This document shows positions 25,939 to 33,922 of a stretch of DNA of 53,059 bases, one piece after another. A program made the translations under genes and the position numbers. Below the pieces are notes generated by a model. The model was given only the letters and a program-made list of their open reading frames with translations. It had not been told where the DNA came from and did no database searches. The DNA lies in assembly GCA_937120495.1 (NCBI GenBank), contig CAKZJW010000150.1:1-53059 (forward strand), written 5' to 3'. Source of the stretch: an uncultured Oligoflexia bacterium (GTDB taxonomy: Bacteria; Bdellovibrionota; Bacteriovoracia; Bacteriovoracales; Bacteriovoracaceae). Each line of letters opens with the position of its first letter. Position 1 is the stretch's first letter.

Positions 25939-28394
25939 AGATCAAGCCTATTAAATTTAAAAAAGTCATTTCTATAGTCTTTAAACTCTGTATTACCAAA
26001 GTTAAAAACCCAATTGAATGAATACCTACTATCAACAACTGTTTCTCTATAATTAATATTCAAAATCCAACAGTTATTATTAGGCATATAGTCAACTTGA
26101 TAGATTGACCTTATATTCTCTTTTGCATCAAGGTCTTGTTCTTTTAAAAGCGAAAAGCCAATTGCATCAAATGGTCTAATTTGAAATCCAGCTTTTAGTG
26201 TTCTCAAATTAGATTCCCCAACAGAGTTTAGGTTATAATTCGCAAGAAGATTTATTGATTCAAATTTTTTCTCAATATTTGCATTGAGAATATGATCACT
26301 TTTTTCGTGAAAATAGTAATCGGAATAAGACAAATTCCAACTAGAAGCTGTATACCCAGCAGCAGTATAGAGCCTTGTTAATCTATCATTAAATGAATCA
26401 TCAGAATCATCAAGAGTGAAACCTTGTGATAGATTAAAATATCCAATCTTTTGATATCTAAAATTATCTCTTAAATATCTATTATCTAAAAAAGGATCCA
26501 ATGAGCGTGGGCTTTTTCTAATAAGAGTATTATTCCATTGAAACTCGACTGTGTTTTTTAAAGGTAGCTCTTGCCTCGTTGAGTTTGACCCCTTTGAGAA
26601 CTCATCCTCTCTGATTGCATCTTCAAAATCAAACCACCCCTCAGGAGAATCAATCTGATCTCTAAATCTTGAGTTACCACGCTCATCACTATGTGAAATT
26701 AGATGGTGTAGAAATTTAAACTCTTGAGAGTGTCTATAGCTATTTTTTACAAAGACAACAGTGTCTTCTGTTAAACTTTTTTCAAACTTAGGTATTTCAC
26801 CAATTAGATGATCTGTCTTTTGTTTTGAATCAGGTTTATTCTTTTTGTTTTCTTGTACATATTTTTTACTTAACTCAGATACAGGAACTTCTTGCTCATA
26901 AGCCAGCCCAAAGACTTTATCCATACTAAAACTTAGTTCAGTAGTTATAATACCTGTATTTTTTCTAAATTTTTTCTCTTCTTCATTATTCAAAGTATAC
27001 ATCTGAATATCATATGTATAGCTCGTCTTAGCTGTTAGAGGTCCTACTCTAAAAAGATTCCACTTTAAATATGGCTTAGCGTTTACTCTTGTAGCATTAC
27101 GAATATACATATCTGTTGAGTCCTCTTCTTGTTGCTTAAAGACAGAAACCTCAGACTCAAGACCAACTGAAATATTTCGCAGAAAAGGTGTATCAGACTG
27201 ATACAAAGTAAATGGGCTAGAAGCAATATATATATTTGGGAGCGTTTGAACATAACTTTTATCAAATTCTTCTGCATCATTCACAAGTAAATTTTTTCTA
27301 AAATGACCATCAAAACCAATGTTAAATTTATTAAATCTCATTTCACTAAATAAAGTAAGTCCACTATCAGACTCACCTAGATGGTTATCCGTATAATCAT
27401 TAAAGTCTCTAACAAAATCTAAATCTTTCATTCCTGTAAAAGACATATGAGTAACAGTGTCGTTACTCCACTGAAGATGACTCTCTAAATTATAAAAATG
27501 TCGAAAGTAATTATCTCCAGACTTATCTGTGCTCGTTTTATTTGGTTGATATATTAAATCGTCTACGAATCGATTAGTTAGGTCAATATAGCTATGATCA
27601 GAGATGGCTTGTCTATATTCATAGTCCAAACCAAACCCTCTTGAAGCCATTACAGTAGGAGTAAAAGTCATGTCTTTAGAATTATCAAGTGCCCAAAAAA
27701 TTGGTTGTCCATAGCTAATACCCTCGTCAAGACGCGAGGAAATAGTTGGAAACAATAAGCCCGATTCTCTTTTGTTTTTAATGGGTATTGCTATGTAGGG
27801 AAAATAAAGAACTGAAACACCTTTAATTTTTGTTAAAGCATGCTTAATTTGTACATATTGATCAACCTCTATGTAGATTTCGTCACCAAATATCTTCCAA
27901 CTCTCTGTACAATCTTTACAAGTCGTAAATTCAGCTTTTTCAGCAAAAAAGTTTTTTTCATTAACTTTTCTAAGAGTGTTTGCAACAATATTAAACTCTG
28001 ACGTAATTATTCTTGCATTTAACATATCAAGAGTCCCAGTATTCATATTAAATGAAATCTCAGAACCATAGATCGTTATATCGCCAGAAATAAATCTTAC
28101 GTTTCCTTCTATCTTAACTTCTCCACTCTTTATATTAAAACTGGCCTTCTCACCATAAAGAGTATCTTTGTTTGAAATGATAACAACATTACCAATTGCT
28201 TCAAAGAATGTTCCATTATTTTTACGATATGCTTTTTCAGAATAGATACTTACAGATTCACTAAGTTTTAGTTGTAGATTTTTTTCAGATGCGCCACTAG
28301 CTTGAACAAGAAGAAAGAAACTCACCAATAAAATAATTGGAGCCCGAAATAAGAACTTTTTTGTATTTAAATATAACTGTTTTGTCTTCAACAA
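25935..28394 (-). CDS. lptD: LPS assembly outer-membrane protein LptD
   Basis: The 819-residue protein has a signal peptide (about residues 13-35), an N-terminal OstA/LptA-like domain with repeats (GNVVIISNKDTLYGEKASFN, NVRFISGDITIYGSEISF) and a long C-terminal beta-barrel with the LptD entry motif YFPYIAIPIKNKRESGLLFP. The FTTCKDC segment (about 152-158) may supply the N-terminal disulfide cysteines. It inserts LPS into the outer leaflet. The start is a TTG and lies 98 bases inside the end of folC, an unusually long overlap. Downstream starts (TTG/GTG within the hydrophobic core) would damage the signal peptide. Confidence 0.88.
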   Translation of the reverse strand: MLKTKQLYLNTKKFLFRAPIILLVSFFLLVQASGASEKNLQLKLSESVSIYSEKAYRKNNGTFFEAIGNVVIISNKDTLYGEKASFNIKSGEVKIEGNVRFISGDITIYGSEISFNMNTGTLDMLNARIITSEFNIVANTLRKVNEKNFFAEKAEFTTCKDCTESWKIFGDEIYIEVDQYVQIKHALTKIKGVSVLYFPYIAIPIKNKRESGLLFPTISSRLDEGISYGQPIFWALDNSKDMTFTPTVMASRGFGLDYEYRQAISDHSYIDLTNRFVDDLIYQPNKTSTDKSGDNYFRHFYNLESHLQWSNDTVTHMSFTGMKDLDFVRDFNDYTDNHLGESDSGLTLFSEMRFNKFNIGFDGHFRKNLLVNDAEEFDKSYVQTLPNIYIASSPFTLYQSDTPFLRNISVGLESEVSVFKQQEEDSTDMYIRNATRVNAKPYLKWNLFRVGPLTAKTSYTYDIQMYTLNNEEEKKFRKNTGIITTELSFSMDKVFGLAYEQEVPVSELSKKYVQENKKNKPDSKQKTDHLIGEIPKFEKSLTEDTVVFVKNSYRHSQEFKFLHHLISHSDERGNSRFRDQIDSPEGWFDFEDAIREDEFSKGSNSTRQELPLKNTVEFQWNNTLIRKSPRSLDPFLDNRYLRDNFRYQKIGYFNLSQGFTLDDSDDSFNDRLTRLYTAAGYTASSWNLSYSDYYFHEKSDHILNANIEKKFESINLLANYNLNSVGESNLRTLKAGFQIRPFDAIGFSLLKEQDLDAKENIRSIYQVDYMPNNNCWILNINYRETVVDSRYSFNWVFNFGNTEFKDYRNDFFKFNRLDL

Positions 28395-29424
28395 ATTCTA
28401 ATCCATTATCTTTTGCTAATTGTTTCATTTGGTATTTCTCAATTGCCTTAAAATGATCAAAAGAGAGAAGAACAACCTTTACCCCTAAAGTCTTGTAAAG
28501 GGTAAGCATCGCGTCTAGTTCCTTCTTATCTCTTTTGGAAAAAGACAGAACAACCAAATCAAAATATTCCTGACTATTAGTATAGTAGTATTGTGATAGA
28601 TAATGAACTAATTTTCTTACCGCATCTAGATTATGTGACCCGTAGGGACAAAAAACTGTATTCTCTATTCTATATTCATGAGTCTTTTGCTCGGGATTAG
28701 TTCTGATATTTAAACAACTCAACGCCTCTACAGCCAAGGCTAGATTCAACTGTTGAAAATTTAAGTTATCTGTGTTTATTTTTTTTATTTGGAATTGATA
28801 GTCTTTTTGGAATTCATCAACAAGTTGATGTAAGTAATCTAGAGAGAATGCAGTAATTAACGGTTTATTTTTTCGAGAGATTGCAATTTTCTCACCTAGA
28901 ATTTCTTTATACGTATTTCCTAAGTAATCTTGATGATCTCTAGCAATACTTGTCACTAATGCTACATCTGCATCTATAGCATTTGTTGCATCGTATTTTC
29001 CGCCTAAGCCCACTTCCAAAACAAGATAATTTACCTTAAGACTAGAGGACCACTGATAAAAAATAAAAAACAAAAATTCAAAGTATGAAAGATCAATTTG
29101 ACTTTCTTTAAGTCTAATAAACCATCTTTCACATAGCTCTAATAGTTGACTCTCTCTAATTAATTCACCATTTGCTGAAAATCTCTCTGTAATACTTTCA
29201 AAGTGAGGTGAAGTAAAAAGCGCTGCTGAATTAGTTTTTAATATTCCAGAATATATAAGCCTACTTGTTCCACCTTTGCCATTTGTCCCAGCAACAGTAA
29301 CAACTTTAACTTTATTATCAATAGGAAATTTTTCTATCGCTCTTTCAATCCTACTGAGTCCAAGCTTTGGATTTTCAAAACCAATATTTTTTGAAAGCCA
29401 TAACTCAATATCTTTTGAAGTCAC
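28297..29424 (-). CDS. folC: Folylpolyglutamate / dihydrofolate synthase
   Basis: A 375-residue Mur-ligase-family enzyme with GLSRIERAIEKFP, the ATP loop VAGTNGKGGTSRLI, SPHFESITERFSANGE, EVGLGGKYDATNAID and TSIARDHQDYLG. It adds glutamate to folates in the cytosol. It is shorter than typical FolC (about 420), mainly in the C-terminal domain. The start is a GTG three bases after accD. accD-folC adjacency is a conserved arrangement. Confidence 0.92.
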   Translation of the reverse strand: MTSKDIELWLSKNIGFENPKLGLSRIERAIEKFPIDNKVKVVTVAGTNGKGGTSRLIYSGILKTNSAALFTSPHFESITERFSANGELIRESQLLELCERWFIRLKESQIDLSYFEFLFFIFYQWSSSLKVNYLVLEVGLGGKYDATNAIDADVALVTSIARDHQDYLGNTYKEILGEKIAISRKNKPLITAFSLDYLHQLVDEFQKDYQFQIKKINTDNLNFQQLNLALAVEALSCLNIRTNPEQKTHEYRIENTVFCPYGSHNLDAVRKLVHYLSQYYYTNSQEYFDLVVLSFSKRDKKELDAMLTLYKTLGVKVVLLSFDHFKAIEKYQMKQLAKDNGLEFVEDKTVIFKYKKVLISGSNYFIGEFLSSCSS

Positions 29425-29427
29425 TAA

Positions 29428-30282
29428 CTAATCTTTTGGGTTAAACATTTTTACAAAGAATGAGATTTCTTTTTTAAGGTTTTTTCTATGTATGATTCTA
29501 TCTATAAAGCCATGCTCAAGTAAGAATTCAGCTCTTTGAAAGCCATCTGGCAGGGTTTGTCTAATAGACTGCTCAATAACTCGAGGTCCGGCAAATCCGA
29601 TAAGAGCTCTAGGCTCTGAGATGTTCACATCACCTTGAATTGAAAAACTTGCAGCGCAACCGCCAGTTGTTGGGTCAGTAATAAGTGAGATATAAGGTAT
29701 TCCTGCTTCTTTTAAACGCTTTCTAGCAGCTGAAGTCTTCCCCATTTGCATAAGCGATAATAATCCCTCTTGCATACGAGCTCCACCAGAGCAAGAAACA
29801 ACAATACAAGGAACCTTTTTTTCAAAAGCTAAATCCATTGCAAGTGCGATTTTTTCACCTGTTACAACACCCATTGATCCACCCATAAAGTTAAAGTCCA
29901 TTACGGCCATAACAACTTCACGAGCGTCAACTTTAGCAAAGCCACAAACAGTACCATCTTTTTTACCAGTCTTGGCATATGCTTTATTTAATCGATCATT
30001 ATAGGTCATCTTGTCTTCAAAGCTTAAAGGATTTTTTGTTTCAAGATCACTACCAAATTCTCTAAAACTATTTTCATCCACAATCGTATCAATTCGCTCT
30101 AGTGCCGTAAGTCTGTAGTGATGATCACAAAATGGACAGACATTTTGGCTCTCTATAAGTCTTTGAGTTTGAAGGATCTCTCCGCAACTGACACATTTTT
30201 TCCAAAGCCCAGTTGGATTATTATTTGATTGTTTTTTTGTATTTTTAAATTTGGGATTTCTTACTGTATTAAACCAGCCCAT
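29428..30282 (-). CDS. accD: Acetyl-CoA carboxylase carboxyltransferase subunit beta
   Basis: A 284-residue AccD. The four-Cys zinc ribbon near the N terminus (CVSCGEILQTQ with CPFCDHHYRL) and the crotonase-like carboxyltransferase core (GKKDGTVCGFAKVD, NFMGGSMGVVTGEK, SCSGGARMQEG, DPTTGGCAASF, GFAGPRVIEQ) are intact. With AccA it transfers carboxyl from biotin to acetyl-CoA, the first step of fatty-acid synthesis. AAGGTAGG precedes the ATG. It is the first gene of the seven-gene reverse operon down to 23328. Confidence 0.97.
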   Translation of the reverse strand: MGWFNTVRNPKFKNTKKQSNNNPTGLWKKCVSCGEILQTQRLIESQNVCPFCDHHYRLTALERIDTIVDENSFREFGSDLETKNPLSFEDKMTYNDRLNKAYAKTGKKDGTVCGFAKVDAREVVMAVMDFNFMGGSMGVVTGEKIALAMDLAFEKKVPCIVVSCSGGARMQEGLLSLMQMGKTSAARKRLKEAGIPYISLITDPTTGGCAASFSIQGDVNISEPRALIGFAGPRVIEQSIRQTLPDGFQRAEFLLEHGFIDRIIHRKNLKKEISFFVKMFNPKD

Positions 30283-30347
30283 ATCCTACCTTCTTCAATT
30301 ATTATGTTTTTTGTCATTATCGTGTCTTTACAATAAAAAGGCAACAC

Positions 30348-30367
30348 CTTTTGCCGCAGGGCAAAAG
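30348..30367. promoter_or_regulatory. Hairpin in the accD / ceramidase-like divergent region
   Basis: CTTTTGCC and GGCAAAAG form a perfect 8-bp stem around GCAG, 65 bases upstream of accD and 72 bases upstream of the plus-strand membrane gene. There is no strong T-run on either side, so it is more likely a regulatory hairpin or operator than a terminator. Confidence 0.3.
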
Positions 30368-30439
30368 CCAATAATTTCTTTTTCTTAACTCCATATTGGG
30401 TTATTATTTTATTAGACTTACATTTTATAAGGATCCTTT

Positions 30440-31219
30440 ATGTCTTACTACGTCAACCCTCACGGACACTCATGTCCATGGTACCCATCAGCTGAACTTT
30501 TTGGTGCCCCAAATATTAAATGGTGTGAGGAAACTCTTTGCCACTGGGTAAGTGAGCCGGCAAATACGTGGTCAAATATTTTATATCTCCTAGTAGCATT
30601 TTATATTTTTTACTCTGCCAACAAGACAAAACAAAAAGAGTTAATTTGGCTGGGGCCAGCGATGTTTATCATGGGCCTATTTTCTTTAGCTTTTCATTTA
30701 TCTAATAATTATTTTACACAAGTTTTAGACTTCATAGGAATGTACCTTTTTGTTTTTTGGCTTTTAATTCTAAACCTCAGAAGATTAGATATAGTCAAAG
30801 AAAGCAACCAGGTTAAAGTCATGACAGCCCTTTCTATCGGCTGCACTGTCTTGGTTCATTTAATGTATATAAACTTTTTAAAATTTCAGGTTATCATTAT
30901 GTTTGCTGTAGCAGCAATTCTCTACACTGAATATCTTTGCTATAAGAAAGAAAAAGGGCTTGGCATAAAATATAAAGTCTACACTATTGGTATTGTCTTT
31001 GTTGCATTGGCCCAACTTGCCTCACAACTTGATCAGCATAGAGTTTTATGTGATCCACAAAACCACTGGCTTCAAGGGCACGCTGTTTGGCATATCCTAG
31101 CTGCTATTGGATTAACTCTAGCTTATAAATTTTATGAGCAATTTCAATTTTCTAAACCTATTTCAAAAGTTGAAACGACTGAACAATGGGAAGAGGATGA
31201 GCCAGAGGAAGATCTTTAG
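30440..31219 (+). CDS. Ceramidase-like CREST-superfamily membrane hydrolase, copy 1
   Basis: A 259-residue polytopic membrane protein with about seven hydrophobic segments. The motifs match the alkaline ceramidase/CREST layout: IKWCEETLC with SEPANTWSN (conserved Glu and Ser), AFHLSNN with LDFIGMYLF (conserved His and Asp), and the C-terminal zinc-site pattern QGHAVWHILAAIG. Alkaline ceramidases hydrolyse the amide bond of ceramides; prokaryotic members may act on other lipid amides. Metal ligands and the Ser are present, so an active enzyme is expected. The ATG has AAGGATCC upstream. It overlaps copy 2 by one base and ends in an acidic tail (EQWEEDEPEEDL). Confidence 0.82.
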   Translation: MSYYVNPHGHSCPWYPSAELFGAPNIKWCEETLCHWVSEPANTWSNILYLLVAFYIFYSANKTKQKELIWLGPAMFIMGLFSLAFHLSNNYFTQVLDFIGMYLFVFWLLILNLRRLDIVKESNQVKVMTALSIGCTVLVHLMYINFLKFQVIIMFAVAAILYTEYLCYKKEKGLGIKYKVYTIGIVFVALAQLASQLDQHRVLCDPQNHWLQGHAVWHILAAIGLTLAYKFYEQFQFSKPISKVETTEQWEEDEPEEDL

Positions 31220-31929
31220 TGAAAGAGTTATTACCTAACCCACATGCACTGGGCTGTTTTTGGCATGATGCTGCTGTTAAATACGGAGCTCCCAATATAA
31301 AATGGTGTGAGGAAACTCTTTGCCACTTCATCTCTGAACCAGCAAATACTTTTTCTAATATTGCATATTTTGTTGCAACTATCGTTTTACTTTACTGGAC
31401 AAAGAATCTCTCAAAAGAGCATAAATTCGCACCAATAGCAATGCTCCTAATGGGAGCGGGGTCTTTTTATTACCATATGTCTAATAATTATCTTTCACAG
31501 ATAATCGATTTCATCGGAATGTATATTTTCATCTTTTGGCTTTTGACTTTAAACCTAAGACGTCTAAACTTATTCCAGTTTAAAGGAAGTATTGCTTTCT
31601 ATTTATCTTTTATTGTTTTAAATACTGTGGGCTTGCACATAATGTATTTAAATAGAATACCATTTCAAATTCTTGTTGCCCTCGCTGGCGTATTAATTGT
31701 TGGTACAGAGTTTATGATTTACAAAAAATCCCAAGAGAAGTATCAATATAAATTTTTAGGTATTGGCGTTGTTCTAATTATTATCGCTGAATCCTTTTCT
31801 ATTTTAGATGCAACTCGAGCAATGTGTGATCCTCAAAACCATATCGTACAAGGTCACGCTATATGGCATGTTTTAAGTGCTATTGGTTTAACGATAGCGT
31901 ACAAGCATTGGAAACAATTTAAATTCTAA
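31219..31929 (+). CDS. Ceramidase-like CREST-superfamily membrane hydrolase, copy 2
   Basis: A 236-residue paralogue of the preceding gene with the same motif series: NIKWCEETLCHFISEPANTF followed by SNI, YYHMSNNYLSQIIDFIGMY and QGHAIWHVLSAIG. It starts with GTG sharing the G of the previous TAG stop, so translation is coupled. The catalytic Ser, Asp and His motifs are retained. Only the N-terminal and motif regions are close to copy 1, while membrane segments have drifted, which suggests an old tandem duplication with possible substrate specialisation. A strong terminator follows. Confidence 0.82.
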   Translation: MKELLPNPHALGCFWHDAAVKYGAPNIKWCEETLCHFISEPANTFSNIAYFVATIVLLYWTKNLSKEHKFAPIAMLLMGAGSFYYHMSNNYLSQIIDFIGMYIFIFWLLTLNLRRLNLFQFKGSIAFYLSFIVLNTVGLHIMYLNRIPFQILVALAGVLIVGTEFMIYKKSQEKYQYKFLGIGVVLIIIAESFSILDATRAMCDPQNHIVQGHAIWHVLSAIGLTIAYKHWKQFKF

Positions 31930-31953
31930 CTATATTTAAAATTATTCATAAAA

Positions 31954-31979
31954 AAAGACCGACTTTAAAGTCGGTCTTT
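31954..31979. terminator. Bidirectional intrinsic terminator
   Basis: AAAGACCGACTTT and AAAGTCGGTCTTT form a perfect 13+13 inverted repeat, flanked by A-rich sequence on the left and T-rich on the right. It sits between convergent genes ending at 31929 and 32009 and can serve both. Confidence 0.88.
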
Positions 31980-32008
31980 AGTTATTTTACATTCTGTTGT
32001 TTCTTTAA

Positions 32009-33694
32009 TTACTTAAGTATTTTATTCTTTTTAAAATGTTTTTCAAATACACTAGCATAGTCTTCATTAGGATAAAGTGCCTCTGCTGTTTTAACCATAA
32101 CCTCTGCCATGTCTCTCATCTTTAATCCAGAAGAAAGTCCAAAGTGAGATTCAATAACTATAGTGTCGATAGCACTTCTCTCTACTCCTCTATCGTAGAG
32201 TTCTACAAACGCTTGAAAAACTGGCGTAGACCATAATTCATCACTCACACCACCGCTTAATCTTTGGTGAGCACCATATTTTTTAGAATGAGAGTATTTC
32301 ATATTTGTTCTATCAAGTTGTCTTCCGCCCCAACATGAATTATGTCCATCCCACTTAAAAACCCAGTTAGGGTTAAAGTCGCGTCCATTAGGTGTAGTAT
32401 AGCTATATGAAGCTGCCCAGTAATCACCAAACCCCTCTCCCATTGCACCAGTATCTCCGCCACTCCAGTTAGAACCTACAATATTTCTTTGAATAGCGTG
32501 TCCAAGTTCATGAAGAATAACATCAGCGTCTTCATTGTCTGGAACACAACCATGGCCAAAAGAAAGAGAGTTAGAAGCTGGTGAGTAATAAGAATTATCA
32601 GCCCCACGTGCTCCGTCACTATCAACCTTTAAAGTTCTTTTCCATATTTCTTTAGCCCCTGAGAATCCCAGGCTTCTTAGGTAGTCAATACTTTTTTGAA
32701 GATGAAAATATGTCATCGTATCTAAAAATGGTCCTTTTTCATTTCTAGAAAAGTCCCAAACTCCATCAGATGAAGTTGAAACAGTATTTGATGGAGAATC
32801 AAAATCAGACAATACAATATCTTTATTCGCTAATTTATAAACACCATTTTCTTGTGTTAACTTAACCAGGTTTACTTCTGAGTAAGCATCATCAAATTCA
32901 ACATCAGAAGAGCTTGTTTGTATACTCGGTGAATTAAGTGCTGTATTTGGATTTGGATCAAATACTTTAGCCATACCTTGCTCTAAATTGAATAATTTTG
33001 AAGCTTTTGAAAACTTCTTAACTGCAAGCTTAGCTTGTAACTCTTTTTGAGCTTCTATAAAACTCATTCTACTTTTATTCTTTTTATTAGAAGTGATTAC
33101 CTCTTCTTTAGTTGGAGACATCTGCTGTGAAACTCTTAAAACTTTTCCATCAAAAGCTCTAATTGATACTACCCAATGCCCATAAGGCTCTTTTACACTC
33201 ATTGAAACGGTGTAGACAAGTTCGTGCTCATCTCTAATTTTTCTAATATCTAATTCAACCTTAGGCATAAAAGTTAAAGACTCATCGGCATTTAGTACAT
33301 TCCAAGCAAGTGACTTCACCTGATCAAAAGAAACTAATGTGGCTAACTTTTCAACCTCAACTTTTTCAATAGTATTATATACTTTTTGCACCATGTTTTT
33401 AGAGTTTACAGATACAATTAATGACTCTGACTCTACTGTATAGCCATTAATAACAAGTTTATAAGTGTAATGAGTTGCCAATATACTTTTTTGAGTACTA
33501 ATTAGTTTTAAACTTGAAGAATGTAAATTTACATTTTTTTGACTCAAAAATTTTAAAGCGTATGCCTTAACATTTTTAATACTTTCAGATTTTTTTAAAT
33601 TACTTTGCGGGTAAAATACTTTTGCTTCTACTGATCCTAATAAGACAAATTGGGCCACCAGAATTACAAATATTATAAGAGCTTGTTTTTGCAT
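32009..33694 (-). CDS. Secreted M4/M36-type zinc metalloprotease with propeptide
   Basis: The 561-residue precursor has a signal peptide (about residues 1-24), a propeptide with FTP/PepSY-like strands (THYTYKLVINGYTVESESLI, HWVVSIRAFDGKVLRV), then a gluzincin catalytic domain. The zinc motif HELGH lies in DVILHELGHAIQ near residue 395 and the third ligand Glu in GEGFGDYWA about 30 residues later. It should be secreted and activated by removal of the propeptide. Such proteases degrade host or environmental protein, in keeping with a predatory or scavenging cell. It is monocistronic, with GGAGA upstream of the ATG and a terminator after the stop. Confidence 0.88.
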   Translation of the reverse strand: MQKQALIIFVILVAQFVLLGSVEAKVFYPQSNLKKSESIKNVKAYALKFLSQKNVNLHSSSLKLISTQKSILATHYTYKLVINGYTVESESLIVSVNSKNMVQKVYNTIEKVEVEKLATLVSFDQVKSLAWNVLNADESLTFMPKVELDIRKIRDEHELVYTVSMSVKEPYGHWVVSIRAFDGKVLRVSQQMSPTKEEVITSNKKNKSRMSFIEAQKELQAKLAVKKFSKASKLFNLEQGMAKVFDPNPNTALNSPSIQTSSSDVEFDDAYSEVNLVKLTQENGVYKLANKDIVLSDFDSPSNTVSTSSDGVWDFSRNEKGPFLDTMTYFHLQKSIDYLRSLGFSGAKEIWKRTLKVDSDGARGADNSYYSPASNSLSFGHGCVPDNEDADVILHELGHAIQRNIVGSNWSGGDTGAMGEGFGDYWAASYSYTTPNGRDFNPNWVFKWDGHNSCWGGRQLDRTNMKYSHSKKYGAHQRLSGGVSDELWSTPVFQAFVELYDRGVERSAIDTIVIESHFGLSSGLKMRDMAEVMVKTAEALYPNEDYASVFEKHFKKNKILK

Positions 33695-33922
33695 AAATTT
33701 CTCTCCTTGAAATCCTCTTTAATTATAAGAATTAATAGTAGAAATAATAACTTGAAAAGTAATCATACTTTTTCTGTCAATCAATTGAGGCAGTAAGCGA
33801 ACCATAATATAATCTTTTTTGTTCAGATAAGTAGCTAATATCACGATAGAAGTGACATAATATTACTTGAGTTTATTAACAAGGTATTAAGATATTAATA
33901 TAACTTTCCGATAAAGGAATTG

